Source: Vagococcus acidifermentans (lineage in GTDB: Bacteria > Bacillota > Bacilli > Lactobacillales > Vagococcaceae). Taken from it: DNA of 64,000 nt. The stretch is taken from contig NZ_NGKC01000010.1 of NCBI RefSeq assembly GCF_003987655.1, forward strand, positions 62,001 through 126,000, written 5' to 3'. Positions 51,639 through 61,235 of this stretch are shown here, piece after piece. A program made the position numbers and the translations under genes. Each line of letters starts with the position of its first letter. Positions within the stretch are counted from its first letter, which is position 1. Below the pieces are notes generated by a model. It saw only the letters and a list, made by a program, of their open reading frames with translations, searched no databases and had not been told where the DNA came from.

Positions 51639-53489
51639 ATGATGAAAAATATCATTCATAATAACATATTTCCTTTGAAAAAGTGGCGTCTGGCAGGGCA
51701 AAGTTGCGCAACCGTTTTGATTGTTTTGGCGAGTAATTACTATCTCCAACTGTGCCAAAATGATTTTTCCTGGGAGTTGGCAACTAAATTTGCAATATCC
51801 TGGCATACTGAGAAGTTTTTGCTTGGTGCGTTTGTCTTACTTGTTTTTCAGGTTTTCCTGCTTAGTGCGGCCGGTTCGTGGTTGATTGGCACTATTTTTT
51901 ATGTGGTGATTCTCGCTGTTTTGGGCTATGCAAACTATTGGAAGCTATTTTATCGCATGGAGCCGATTTACCCGGATGATTTAAAAATGATTACTGAGTT
52001 TGGTCTGATGAAGGACATCATTGGTACGGTACCATTTAGTGTGATTATCTGTTTCGCAGCAGCCAGCATCTTTTTATTCGTGTATGCAGTGATTAAAAGT
52101 TTGTCTTTTTCAAAAACAAGCCAGGTAGTCCGGATTATATCGCTGGTTGTGTCCACAATGCTGCTCGTTTATATTAGCGACTTCAATAATGAGCACAATT
52201 TACTGCGGAAAACGTACAATAAAACGGCTGCATGGATTCCTTACAGCCAAAAGATGAATTACTACAACACCGGCTTTATGGGCGGCTTTTTGTACAATTT
52301 GAAAGTCACTCCCATGGATAAACCAGAAGATTATACTAAAGCATCTGTTAATAATATAGTATCCGAGTACAACAAAAAAGCAGCGGCTAAAAATGAGACT
52401 GTCGGTTCTGAACAAATCCTGCCGAATATTGTTTACATTATGTCGGAAAGCTTTTCTGATCCATTGAGGATTAACGGCATTTCGGTAGAGGGCGACCCGC
52501 TGGCTGATTACCGTCAGATTGCGGATAGTACATTTAGTGGGCAGATGCTTTCTCAAAACTATGGCGGCGGGACAGCCAATGTTGAATTTGAAGCGCTGAC
52601 CGGTTTTGCCATGGAAGTTTTTGCACCGCAGATGACAACACCGTACACCATGCTTTTGCCTAAAATTGAGCATTTTCCTTCGATTGTGTCCAGTTTAAAA
52701 GAACAAGGTTACAAGGCAACCGCGATTCATCCGTATAACACGTCCATGTATAAGCGGCAAGATGTATATCAAACGTTAGGCTTTGACAAGTTTTTGGATG
52801 AAAGCAGCATTACTGACGCAGAGCGTCCGTCTCTCTATATTTCAGATGAAGCGGCTTACAATAAAGTGCTGGAGCAGTTGTCTGATGACCGGCAGCCTAA
52901 CTTTGTCCACCTGGTGACCATGCAGAACCATCTCCCGTATGAAGGAGTCTATGAGTCATTAAAATTCCCAGTGACAGGAGATGAGAACCAGAATGGGCTG
53001 ACCAATTATGCTCAAGGCATCTATTATTCTTCCCGTTCTCTGCCAACTTTCTTACAAGGGCTGGATGAATTGGACCGGCCGACATTGGTAGTTTTCTGGG
53101 GTGACCATTTACCGAGCCTTTATTCTGATGAAACCAAAGAAAAAAATTCCCAAGAAAACTTGCATCTGACCGAGTACTTCATTTACGGCAATCAAGCAGA
53201 GGTGACACCGGCAAAAGAAACCATCAGCCCGATGTACTTTTACAGTTTGCTTTCAGAGAAGTTCAATCAGCCGACAACGGGCTTTAACGAACTGCTGCTG
53301 GCGGTTAAAGAGATGCTGCCGGCATTTGAGTCCGGTATGTATTACCATCAGGGCGAGTGGCAGGAAGAACTGTCGCTTTCCAAGGAGGAAGAAGCGCTCT
53401 ACCATGATTACCAGCTGATACAGTATGACATTACTGCCGGCAAACAGTACAGTCTTGACACCTTCTTTACCAGCAAAGTGCCAAAATGA
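51639..53489 (+). CDS. LtaS-like phosphoglycerol transferase (sulfatase family)
   Basis: A 616-residue membrane enzyme: about five N-terminal helices (to ~185), then an extracellular sulfatase-fold domain. Catalytic/metal residues visible: Glu in IMSESFSD, nucleophile Thr312 in GGGTANVEFEALTG, HLVTMQNHLPY and WGDHLPS. LtaS relatives polymerise glycerol phosphate for lipoteichoic acid or transfer glycerol phosphate to wall or glycan. The N-terminal sequence is not typical of the main LtaS, so it may be a secondary or glycan-modifying member. Confidence 0.87.
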   Translation: MMKNIIHNNIFPLKKWRLAGQSCATVLIVLASNYYLQLCQNDFSWELATKFAISWHTEKFLLGAFVLLVFQVFLLSAAGSWLIGTIFYVVILAVLGYANYWKLFYRMEPIYPDDLKMITEFGLMKDIIGTVPFSVIICFAAASIFLFVYAVIKSLSFSKTSQVVRIISLVVSTMLLVYISDFNNEHNLLRKTYNKTAAWIPYSQKMNYYNTGFMGGFLYNLKVTPMDKPEDYTKASVNNIVSEYNKKAAAKNETVGSEQILPNIVYIMSESFSDPLRINGISVEGDPLADYRQIADSTFSGQMLSQNYGGGTANVEFEALTGFAMEVFAPQMTTPYTMLLPKIEHFPSIVSSLKEQGYKATAIHPYNTSMYKRQDVYQTLGFDKFLDESSITDAERPSLYISDEAAYNKVLEQLSDDRQPNFVHLVTMQNHLPYEGVYESLKFPVTGDENQNGLTNYAQGIYYSSRSLPTFLQGLDELDRPTLVVFWGDHLPSLYSDETKEKNSQENLHLTEYFIYGNQAEVTPAKETISPMYFYSLLSEKFNQPTTGFNELLLAVKEMLPAFESGMYYHQGEWQEELSLSKEEEALYHDYQLIQYDITAGKQYSLDTFFTSKVPK

Positions 53490-53513
53490 TTTTAATTGCA
53501 GGAGCCTGATGCC

Positions 53514-54266
53514 ATGAATTTTTCGCGTAAAGAAAACTACACATACTATAATCCAGTGCGCCGGGCAATTCTCAACTATCAGATGATTGAGCCGGGAGAA
53601 AAAGTCGCTGTCGGTTTGAGCGGCGGCAAGGACAGTACCACATTGTTTACGATTTTGGATACGATTCGTCGGCAAAAGCGCCTTGGTTATTCGTTTGAGC
53701 TGGTCCCGATATCGCTGGATATGGGGTTTGAAGCGGACAATGAACCGCTGAAAAACTACATCCGCGACTTAGGCTATGAACTTGATGTCGTACCGACAGC
53801 AATTGCTAAAGTTGTTTTCGATATCCGGGAAGAAAAAAATCCCTGCTCGTTATGTGCTAAACTGCGGCGCGGTATTCTCTACAATCGCGCCCGGGAATTG
53901 GGGTGTCAAAAAGTTGCCCTTGGCCATCACTTGGATGATGCCATTGAAACCTACTTCATGAATTTCCTGTATCACGGGAAGCTGACTTCGTTTGAACCAG
54001 TGACGTTTCTCAGCAAGACGGAATTGTCGCTTATCCGGCCGCTGCTTTACGTTCAGGAAAAAGAAGTCATCCGTTTTGTTAACAAAAAATCTTTGCCGGT
54101 TGTTTTCAATCCCTGTTCGGTTGACAAAAAAACTAAACGTGAAGAAGTCAAACAGCTGGTTACGCACTTGACACAGACTTATCCGGATATCCGCCACCGT
54201 TTCATTCAGGGGATGGAGCAGGGGACGCCGACTGATTTCTGGCAGGTGCTGAAAACAGGAAAATAA
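53514..54266 (+). CDS. ttcA: tRNA 2-thiocytidine(32) synthetase TtcA-family protein
   Basis: A 250-residue PP-loop ATPase: VGLSGGKDSTTL (about 33-44), the CxxC pair NPCSLCAKLRRG (about 112-123), LGHHLDDAIETYFMN and a third Cys in FNPCSVD. The arrangement fits TtcA, which thiolates C32 of some tRNAs through a bound iron-sulfur cluster. ATG 53514 has CAGGAG upstream; the longer frame adds six residues without support. Confidence 0.88.
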   Translation: MNFSRKENYTYYNPVRRAILNYQMIEPGEKVAVGLSGGKDSTTLFTILDTIRRQKRLGYSFELVPISLDMGFEADNEPLKNYIRDLGYELDVVPTAIAKVVFDIREEKNPCSLCAKLRRGILYNRARELGCQKVALGHHLDDAIETYFMNFLYHGKLTSFEPVTFLSKTELSLIRPLLYVQEKEVIRFVNKKSLPVVFNPCSVDKKTKREEVKQLVTHLTQTYPDIRHRFIQGMEQGTPTDFWQVLKTGK

Positions 54267-54268
54267 GG

Positions 54269-54298
54269 TTGCTTTTAAAAAGTGAACCGTGCTATAAT
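54269..54298 (+). promoter_or_regulatory. Promoter of the Mn-riboswitch/ATPase transcript
   Basis: TTGCTT (54269-54274), 18 bp, TATAAT (54293-54298), extended by TGC. Confidence 0.8.
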
Positions 54299-54311
54299 CG
54301 ATTAAACTACA

Positions 54312-54405
54312 ACCCATAAGGGAGTAACTGGCAGCATCTGCTGTGGCAACATCACCAACACTGAAAGTAATTTCTGGTGTTGTCTTAAACAGTGAGACTT
54401 ATGTA
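54312..54405 (+). ncRNA. yybP-ykoY manganese riboswitch
   Basis: P1 is CATAAG (54315-54320) with CTTATG (54398-54403); the conserved AAGGGAGTAACTGGC follows on the 5' side, CAACATCACC in the middle and CAGTGAGACTT on the 3' side. An inner hairpin CCAACACTGAAA/TTTCTGGTGTTG is also present. The class senses Mn2+. It lies directly before a P-type ATPase, a usual location. Confidence 0.85.
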
Positions 54406-54436
54406 TGATTTTTGCATACAAAAGTCTCATTTTTTG
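54393..54436 (+). terminator. Expression-platform terminator of the Mn riboswitch
   Basis: TGAGACTT-GTATG (54393 on) pairs with CATAC-AAAGTCTCA (to ~54430), then TTTTTT. Its 5' arm includes the 3' strand of riboswitch P1, so ligand-stabilised P1 would prevent termination: Mn switches the gene on. Confidence 0.82.
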
Positions 54437-54473
54437 CTTTTGTATGCAAATGGAATTTAAAGGAGGAAAAAGA

Positions 54474-57146
54474 GTGTCGGAACACAAAAAGAAACAATTA
54501 ACAGAAGCCTTTTTTACCTACACTGAAGAACAAGTGCTGGAAAAAATGCAAACGACCAGAGAGGGCCTGTCCAGTGCAGAAGCTGAAAAACGACTGAGAG
54601 AGTATGGGCATAATCAACTGGATGAAGGAAAAAAGAAAACTCTGTTTGACAAGTTTTTGGACCAGTTCAAAGACTTTATGATTATTATTCTGTTAATTGC
54701 GGCTGCTTTGTCATTTGTTATGGGTGATGAAGTGGAAGCTGTTATGATTGTTGTCGTTGTGTTTATCATGGCGATTTTCGGCGTCGTTCAGGAAGCAAAA
54801 GCAGAAGAAGCAATTGAAGCCTTGAAAGACATGTCAACACCGAACGCGAATGTCAGACGCGACAATCACACTGTTGTCGTGAAAAGTACGGACTTGGTAC
54901 CAGGGGATGTGGTCTTGCTGGAAGCCGGCGATGTCATCCCGGCAGATGTCCGGTTAGTCGAAGCAGCATCGTTAAAAATCGAAGAAGCTGCACTGACCGG
55001 GGAGTCAGTGCCGTCAGAAAAGGCTGTCACTGTTTTGACCGATGTTGACACCGACTTGGGCGACCGAGTGAACATGGGCTATATGAACAGTAACGTGACA
55101 TACGGCCGGGGTGTGGGTGTCGTTGTTGGAACGGGCATGAATACGGAAGTTGGTAAAATCGCCAGCATGCTGGCTCAAGCAGATGAAACCAATACACCTC
55201 TGAAAGAGAATTTGAATGAATTAGGCAAAATCTTGACGATTGCTATTTTAGTGATTTGTGTGATTATGTTTGCCGTCGGTATGATTCGCGGCGGGCATGA
55301 GTGGATTGACATGCTGTTGACCTCTGTTTCCCTGGCTGTTGCGGCCATCCCGGAAGGTTTGCCTGCAATCGTGACGATTATCCTTGCGCTTGGAACTCAA
55401 AAGATGGCCAAACGGAATGCTTTGGTGCGCAAATTGCCGGCAGTCGAGACGCTGGGCAGTACAGATACTATCTGTTCTGATAAAACAGGTACGCTGACAC
55501 TGAATCAAATGACTGTCGAAGAAATATTCACGAATAATCAGCAACAATCGGCGGCCAGCGACATCGACGGCGAAAACATGACGCTGAAAATCATGACGTA
55601 CTGTAACGACACGAAATTTTCCGCAGAAGGCAGTCTGATTGGCGACCCGACCGAAACAGCGCTGGTTCAGTACGGGCTCAACAAACAGTTCGATGTTCAG
55701 GCTAAACTGGCGGAAGAACCGCGTGTGGCAGAAGTGCCTTTCGATTCCGAACGGAAACTAATGTCCACCATACATGAACTGGCAAACGGGCAATATCTGG
55801 TCGCAGTCAAAGGTGCACCTGATGAACTGTTGAAACGTTGTCACTCATTTGACGTTGACGGCAATGTTGCCGCAATGACGCAGGCACAGACAGATTTGAT
55901 TCTTGAAACCAATACCAGTCTTGCCAAACAGGCGCTGCGTGTTTTGGCGATGGCGTATAAAATTTTGCCAGACATTCCTGATGATTTGACTAGTGATGCA
56001 GTAGAAACAGACTTAATCTTTTCCGGATTGGTCGGTATGATTGACCCTGAACGGAAAGAGGCAGCCGATGCAGTTCGCGTGGCCAAAGAGGCCGGCATTC
56101 GTCCAGTCATGATTACCGGCGACCACCGGGACACTGCTGAAGCAATTGCAGTGCGCTTGGGCATCATCAGCGAAAACGAACATGACGCCGTAGTGACTGG
56201 TGGTGAGTTAAATGAGATGAGCGATGAAGAATTGGCAACTAACATCGAGAAGTATTCAGTCTATGCCCGCGTGTCGCCTGAACATAAAGTGCGTATCGTC
56301 AAAGCATGGCAGAAAGATGGCAAAGTTGTTGCCATGACAGGTGACGGAGTCAATGATGCGCCGGCACTTAAATCTGCCGACATCGGTATCGGCATGGGTA
56401 TCACCGGTACGGAAGTTTCCAAAGGCGCCAGCGACATGGTCCTCGCCGATGATAACTTTTCAACGATTGTTGTGGCAGTCGAAGAAGGCCGGAAAGTCTT
56501 CTCCAATATCCAGAAAACAATCCAGTATCTGCTGGCAGCCAACCTCGGTGAAGTATTGACACTGTTTATTGCAACATTGGCTGGCTGGGATACATTGTTG
56601 CCTGTGCACTTGCTGTGGATCAACGTCGTAACTGATACTTTCCCGGCGATTGCCTTGGGGCTCGAACCGGCAGAAAAAAATGTGATGAAGATGAAACCGC
56701 GCGGCAGGAACTCCAACTTCTTTTCCGGCGGTGTCATGAGCAGTATCATTTATCAAGGGATTTTGGAAGCCGCCATCACGCTGGGTGTTTACCTGTATGC
56801 CATCAATTATCCGGTGCACTCTACCTATGCAGAAATTCATGCAGATGCTTTGACAATGGCCTATGCGACACTTGGTTTGATTCAATTGTTCCATGCATTC
56901 AACGTGAAATCCGTGCATGAATCTATTTTCACTGTTGGTTTTTTCCGGAACAAAGCATTTAACTGGGCTGTCCTAGTTTCGTTTATCCTGTTGGCTTCGA
57001 CCATTGTGATTCCGGGATTCAACGACTTATTCAGCGTAGCGCACCTGGTTCCTTATCAGTGGGCTGTTGTCTTTGGTGCATCAGTGTCCATCATTCCGAT
57101 TGTCGAACTGGTCAAGTTTGTTCAACGTCGGGTTATTGCGAAATAA
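54474..57146 (+). CDS. P2-type cation-transporting ATPase, likely Mn2+ exporter
   Basis: An 890-residue P-type ATPase with N-terminal cation-ATPase domain (about 10-80), TGES actuator loop, phospho-Asp336 in SDKTGTLT, MITGDHRDTAEAIA, MTGDGVNDAPALK hinge and ten predicted helices. By sequence it belongs with SERCA/PMCA-like calcium pumps (PEGLPAIVTIILALG). Because a Mn riboswitch controls it, Mn2+ efflux is more likely than Ca2+ only. GTG 54474 follows AAGGAGG; the frame upstream runs through the terminator. Confidence 0.9.
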   Translation: MSEHKKKQLTEAFFTYTEEQVLEKMQTTREGLSSAEAEKRLREYGHNQLDEGKKKTLFDKFLDQFKDFMIIILLIAAALSFVMGDEVEAVMIVVVVFIMAIFGVVQEAKAEEAIEALKDMSTPNANVRRDNHTVVVKSTDLVPGDVVLLEAGDVIPADVRLVEAASLKIEEAALTGESVPSEKAVTVLTDVDTDLGDRVNMGYMNSNVTYGRGVGVVVGTGMNTEVGKIASMLAQADETNTPLKENLNELGKILTIAILVICVIMFAVGMIRGGHEWIDMLLTSVSLAVAAIPEGLPAIVTIILALGTQKMAKRNALVRKLPAVETLGSTDTICSDKTGTLTLNQMTVEEIFTNNQQQSAASDIDGENMTLKIMTYCNDTKFSAEGSLIGDPTETALVQYGLNKQFDVQAKLAEEPRVAEVPFDSERKLMSTIHELANGQYLVAVKGAPDELLKRCHSFDVDGNVAAMTQAQTDLILETNTSLAKQALRVLAMAYKILPDIPDDLTSDAVETDLIFSGLVGMIDPERKEAADAVRVAKEAGIRPVMITGDHRDTAEAIAVRLGIISENEHDAVVTGGELNEMSDEELATNIEKYSVYARVSPEHKVRIVKAWQKDGKVVAMTGDGVNDAPALKSADIGIGMGITGTEVSKGASDMVLADDNFSTIVVAVEEGRKVFSNIQKTIQYLLAANLGEVLTLFIATLAGWDTLLPVHLLWINVVTDTFPAIALGLEPAEKNVMKMKPRGRNSNFFSGGVMSSIIYQGILEAAITLGVYLYAINYPVHSTYAEIHADALTMAYATLGLIQLFHAFNVKSVHESIFTVGFFRNKAFNWAVLVSFILLASTIVIPGFNDLFSVAHLVPYQWAVVFGASVSIIPIVELVKFVQRRVIAK

Positions 57147-57147
57147 C

Positions 57148-57177
57148 AGAGAGTCTTTCACGACTCTCTTTTTTTTT
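57148..57177 (+). terminator. ATPase terminator
   Basis: AGAGAGTC (57148-57155) and GACTCTCT (57162-57169) around TTTCAC, followed by a T-run. Confidence 0.9.
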
Positions 57178-57230
57178 CTGACAAAACAGTGTACAATGAC
57201 AGAGGAAATAATTTCGAAAGAGGGATTGTA

Positions 57231-57668
57231 TTGAAAAAACCAAATTTGGGCTACTACGTCCAAACCATTAATCATATCGTGACCAGCTCAGAAGAAGTCG
57301 GAGAAGAAATGAACGGGTCTTACGAACTGATCCGGGAAGCGATTGATACGCAGAAACTGGAAACACTCACCCGCGAGCAACTGACAGACATCAAAGCATT
57401 GTTTGCCGGCGGGACAGAAAAATACAAAATGATGCTCACGCAAATTCAAGGGTTGCGTCCCCCGGCACGCGTCATGGGGATTCACCGCAAGCTGGAAAAA
57501 GCATTTGCCGACTACGTTCAGGGCTGTCAGGAAATGGTTGATGCACTGCAGCCTGATGAGGCGGTTGTCAACACGGAGCTGTTCAACCAGTCAGAGAAGA
57601 AACAAGACGAAGCAACCGACACGATTTCCTTTAGTATTCAGCGTATGACCAATTTGCTGATGAAATAA
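57231..57668 (+). CDS. Small helical protein of unknown function
   Basis: A 145-residue, mostly helical, charged protein with no signal peptide or membrane segment. The sequence shows KKPNLGYYVQTINHIV at the N-terminus and an RPPARVMGIHRKLEKAF segment in the middle. I do not recognise its family; the helical pattern could form a four-helix bundle. TTG 57231 with GAGGGA upstream is a better start than the frame opening at 57189. It stands alone between two terminators. Confidence 0.75.
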   Translation: MKKPNLGYYVQTINHIVTSSEEVGEEMNGSYELIREAIDTQKLETLTREQLTDIKALFAGGTEKYKMMLTQIQGLRPPARVMGIHRKLEKAFADYVQGCQEMVDALQPDEAVVNTELFNQSEKKQDEATDTISFSIQRMTNLLMK

Positions 57669-57679
57669 CAGAAAAGAAT

Positions 57680-57723
57680 AATCCGCTGTGTTAAAAAGAT
57701 TTTTTAGCGTAGCGGATTTTTTT
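57680..57723 (+). terminator. Terminator after the helical protein gene
   Basis: AATCCGCT (57680-57687) pairs with AGCGGATT (57711-57718), with inner A/T pairing, then TTTTTTT. Confidence 0.82.
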
Positions 57724-57760
57724 AATTCAGTTGTTTTATGTCGGTTAAGACACAAAAAGA

Positions 57761-57789
57761 TTGCGAGTGTCCATAAAATTAGCTATACT
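57761..57789 (+). promoter_or_regulatory. Promoter of the opp operon
   Basis: TTGCGA (57761-57766), 17 bp, TATACT (57784-57789). Confidence 0.8.
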
Positions 57790-57829
57790 TAGAACATGTT
57801 TTATAACAAAACAAAAAGGAGAATGTGTC

Positions 57830-59389
57830 ATGAAAAAAGTGATTTTTAGCGTACTCGCCCTCTCTTTGTTGGTTATTTCAGGGTGCTCCGGTAACACGGA
57901 TAAAAAAGAATCGACCAAAAAACAGTCGAACAAAAGCACGTTTACATATGCGATCAATGGTGATCCGAACTCCATGAATCCAGTAAATGTCGGTGACCGT
58001 TGGGGATTGACAACGATCAACATGATTTTTTCACCGCTTGTCAGAATTGAAGGCGACGGTTCCCACAAGAACGAACTGGCGGAAAGCCTGACGCCTTCGG
58101 AAGATGGCAAAGAGCTGCTGGTCAAGCTGAGACAAGATGTTAAATGGTCGGATGGCGAGGCCTTGACTGCTGATGATGTGGTCTTCACGTACAATCAAAA
58201 AGTCAAAAAAGAAAACGGCGGTGCGGATGCGCTTTGGATTGGCGACAAGCCGATTCAAACGGAGAAAGTGGACGATTATACGGTTTCTTTCAAACTGCCG
58301 TCTGTCAGCGCAGCTGCCATCAATAACATCGCGACAGAGACATACATCATGCCTGAACATCTCTACAAAGATATTGCCGACTTTTCCGGAACGGACTTGA
58401 AGGCGGATCTGGTCGGAACAGGCCCTTACAAACTGATGAAATATAAACGCGGGGAATATTTGCAGTTCGAAGCCAATGAACATTACTATGGCGGCAAGCC
58501 GTCAGTCAAAAATGTCACGCTGCGCATCATCCCAAGTGCGGATACGACAAAAGTGGCGTTGAAGAATGGTGAGGTGGACGCTTCCTATATTTTCCCGAGT
58601 GATATTGAAGAAATTGAAAAAGCCGGACTGAACGTGCATTCATATAGTGAAAACCGCGTCGGTTACATGGGCATCAACCTTAACTCCGATAAATTGAAAG
58701 ATGTCAAAGTCCGCCAAGCGATTTTTTACGGCATCAATAAAGACGAGTTGAACAAAGGTGCTTATCTGGACAAGGAATATTATAACAATGCCTACTCCAT
58801 CTTACCGCCGAATAATCCGTTCTACTCAGACGATGTGGAAAAATACGACGTGGATGAAGAAAAAGCCAAATCACTGCTGAAAGAAGCCGGTGTATCTGAT
58901 TTGACGCTTAATTTAGGGTTTGCTTCCGACAATGTGGACCAGACGCTTCAAGCGACACTGATTCAGCAGCAGCTGCAAAATGTCGGGATTACCGTCGAGC
59001 TGGCAGGAGGAGACGGTGTTGCCCTGTCGACAGAGATTCAAAAGCCGGACACTAAAAAATACGACCTGTTTCTGAATGGTTATATCATGGGCAATGATCC
59101 GGACTTATATTCAAGTTTGTTTGCGACCGGCAAGAGTTTCAACTTCTTCCATTACAGCAACCCGACTGTTGACGAACTGTTTGACAAAGGCGCTGTTGAA
59201 TTGGACGAAGCCAAACGGGCGGACATTTACGCAGAGCTGCAAAAAGAAATTGCCGCAGACGCTGTGTTCTATCCGATTGTGGACAATAAGAAAATCTTGG
59301 CAGTCAACGAGCGTGTCTCCGGCATTGAAGAAGTCGGTCTGGTGCCAATCTATACATTCGAGGATTTGTCTAAATTGACGATTAAGTAA
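57830..59389 (+). CDS. oppA: Oligopeptide ABC transporter substrate-binding lipoprotein
   Basis: A 519-residue family-5 solute-binding protein: lipoprotein signal with Cys19 (LLVISGCSG), Lys/Ser linker, then the family signature around LRQDVKWSDGEALTADDVVFTY and GTGPYKLMKYKRGEYL. It captures peptides (or other family-5 ligands such as nickel or sugars) and passes them to OppBC. ATG 57830 follows AAAAGGAG. A terminator-like hairpin separates it from oppB. Confidence 0.93.
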   Translation: MKKVIFSVLALSLLVISGCSGNTDKKESTKKQSNKSTFTYAINGDPNSMNPVNVGDRWGLTTINMIFSPLVRIEGDGSHKNELAESLTPSEDGKELLVKLRQDVKWSDGEALTADDVVFTYNQKVKKENGGADALWIGDKPIQTEKVDDYTVSFKLPSVSAAAINNIATETYIMPEHLYKDIADFSGTDLKADLVGTGPYKLMKYKRGEYLQFEANEHYYGGKPSVKNVTLRIIPSADTTKVALKNGEVDASYIFPSDIEEIEKAGLNVHSYSENRVGYMGINLNSDKLKDVKVRQAIFYGINKDELNKGAYLDKEYYNNAYSILPPNNPFYSDDVEKYDVDEEKAKSLLKEAGVSDLTLNLGFASDNVDQTLQATLIQQQLQNVGITVELAGGDGVALSTEIQKPDTKKYDLFLNGYIMGNDPDLYSSLFATGKSFNFFHYSNPTVDELFDKGAVELDEAKRADIYAELQKEIAADAVFYPIVDNKKILAVNERVSGIEEVGLVPIYTFEDLSKLTIK

Positions 59390-59396
59390 CGATTGA

Positions 59397-59425
59397 TTCA
59401 GCACAGACTTCTGTGCTGAATTTTT
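59397..59425 (+). terminator. Intra-operon terminator between oppA and oppB
   Basis: TTCAGCACAG (59397-59406) and CTGTGCTGAA (59411-59420) form a perfect stem around ACTT, followed by TTTTT. Partial read-through would give more binding protein than transporter. Confidence 0.88.
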
Positions 59426-59445
59426 AACATGAAGGATGTGAAAAA

Positions 59446-60405
59446 ATGGGTCGATATATTTTAAAACGCGTGCTGCAGGCCATTCCGCTGCTCTTGGTCA
59501 TTTCTTTTATTGTCTTTTCACTGATTCATCTGGCGCCTTACGATGCAGTCGATGCGCTGACGACACCTGACATGTCTCCGGAAAGAGTCCAGATGATGCG
59601 GGAACGCTTCGGTCTCGATAGACCATTTCTCGTGCAGTATGTTTACTGGCTTCGGGGAATATTGCAAGGGGACTTCGGCTACTCCTTGATTAGTCAGCAA
59701 AGCATCGGTGCTGAGCTGGCAGTCAGGATTCCCAATACTATGAAACTGGTCTTTCCTGCCTACCTCACAGCGCTAGTGCTGTCGGTTGTTTTGGGGCTGG
59801 TCGCCGGTGCTAACAAAGGCAAGTTCCTTGACCGCATGATCGACGGACTGTGTTCGGTGGGGATTGCCACACCGACTTTCTGGTTTGCAATGCTGTTGAT
59901 TTATATACTGGGTTACAAGTGGCATCTGTTTCCGATTATCGGCATGCATACTGTCGGGCAGGAAGGATCTTTTCCCGATTTTATCCAGCATTTCATAATG
60001 CCTTATCTGGTGCTGGTCGTGGCGTTTTTCCCTGAGCTGACACGCTACATCCGTTCAGCTACTGTGGAACAATTGTCAGAAGATTACGTCATGGTGCAAA
60101 AATCGTTCGGCTCTTCAAAGCGGGCAGTATTTGCCAATCATATCAGCCGCAATGTGCTGGTCCCGATTGTTACTCAAGTCGGACTGGCACTGCCGATGCT
60201 TGTGACAGGGGCGATTATTACGGAAAGTATTTTTTCGTGGCCGGGAGTCGGCCCGTATCTGATGACTGCAACAAAAAGCATGGATTATCCTATTATTATG
60301 GCCATCATGCTGCTGTCAGCAGTACTCGTGATTTTGGGCAATTTGCTGTCAGATATTTTATATACCATTGTAGATCCTAGAATCCGCAAGGAGGGCTGGC
60401 AATGA
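59446..60405 (+). CDS. oppB: Oligopeptide ABC transporter permease OppB
   Basis: A 319-residue inner permease with six helices; it starts MGRYILKRVLQAIPLLLVIS and has the EAA-type loop VMVQKSFGSSKRAVFANH and the final VDPRIRKEG. Overlaps oppC by 4 nt. Confidence 0.95.
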   Translation: MGRYILKRVLQAIPLLLVISFIVFSLIHLAPYDAVDALTTPDMSPERVQMMRERFGLDRPFLVQYVYWLRGILQGDFGYSLISQQSIGAELAVRIPNTMKLVFPAYLTALVLSVVLGLVAGANKGKFLDRMIDGLCSVGIATPTFWFAMLLIYILGYKWHLFPIIGMHTVGQEGSFPDFIQHFIMPYLVLVVAFFPELTRYIRSATVEQLSEDYVMVQKSFGSSKRAVFANHISRNVLVPIVTQVGLALPMLVTGAIITESIFSWPGVGPYLMTATKSMDYPIIMAIMLLSAVLVILGNLLSDILYTIVDPRIRKEGWQ

Positions 60406-61232
60406 GTTTTCGCAAACGGATGAAAAAAGTATTGAAACAAAATCCTGTATACTGGGTGTCTATCATTTTTCTTTTATTTATCGCGCTCTTATCATTATCG
60501 GCCACTTTTTTGCCGATTGACCCGAATGCGACCGATGTCGGCAACATGTCGGCAATGCCCAGCTTGGAACATTTATTTGGCACTGACGAAGTCGGCAGAG
60601 ACTATTTCATCAGAGTGGTATACGGCGGTCGGATTTCTTTGGCGGTCGGGATATTGGCGATGCTGGCTTCGACCACAATCGGGACGGTTGCCGGTCTTGT
60701 CTCCGGGTATTACGGCGGAGTGATTGATACGCTCTTGATGCGTCTGGTGGATGTGCTGTCGTCGATTCCTTGGATGGTTCTGGTTATCGTCTTTAGCGTA
60801 TTGATGAAACCCGGCTTTACGACAATTATCATCGTCATCGGCTGTTTCACCTGGATGCGGACAGCGCGGCTGATACGCGGGGAAACATTGTCGGCAAAAG
60901 AGCGGGATTATGTGACGTACGCAAAATTTATCGGCATCACCAATCCGCAAATCATCATCAGGCATATTTTGCCTGCTGTAACACCGACATTGATTGTGAC
61001 GGCAACGGCTAATATAGCGAGTGCCATCATGACGGAATCCGCCCTAAGCTTTTTAGGAGTCGGCATTCAACCGCCGACCGCGTCATGGGGTAGCTTGCTG
61101 CAAAAGGCTCAAAGCACTCTTGAAAATGCACCGCACATGGCGCTTTTGCCGGGATTGATTATTATTTTGACGGTGTATTCCTTTAATACTATCGGCAACT
61201 TTATTCGTGACTGCTTGGCTGTGGAGGGATAG
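60402..61232 (+). CDS. oppC: Oligopeptide ABC transporter permease OppC
   Basis: A 276-residue permease: N-terminal helix (VYWVSIIFLLFIALLSLS), HLFGTDEVGRDYFIRVVYGGRISL (split over about 62-85), EAA-type loop YVTYAKFIGITNPQIIIRH and LSFLGVGIQPPTASWG. Start overlaps oppB stop (ATGA). Confidence 0.95.
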   Translation: MSFRKRMKKVLKQNPVYWVSIIFLLFIALLSLSATFLPIDPNATDVGNMSAMPSLEHLFGTDEVGRDYFIRVVYGGRISLAVGILAMLASTTIGTVAGLVSGYYGGVIDTLLMRLVDVLSSIPWMVLVIVFSVLMKPGFTTIIIVIGCFTWMRTARLIRGETLSAKERDYVTYAKFIGITNPQIIIRHILPAVTPTLIVTATANIASAIMTESALSFLGVGIQPPTASWGSLLQKAQSTLENAPHMALLPGLIIILTVYSFNTIGNFIRDCLAVEG

Positions 61233-61235
61233 AAA

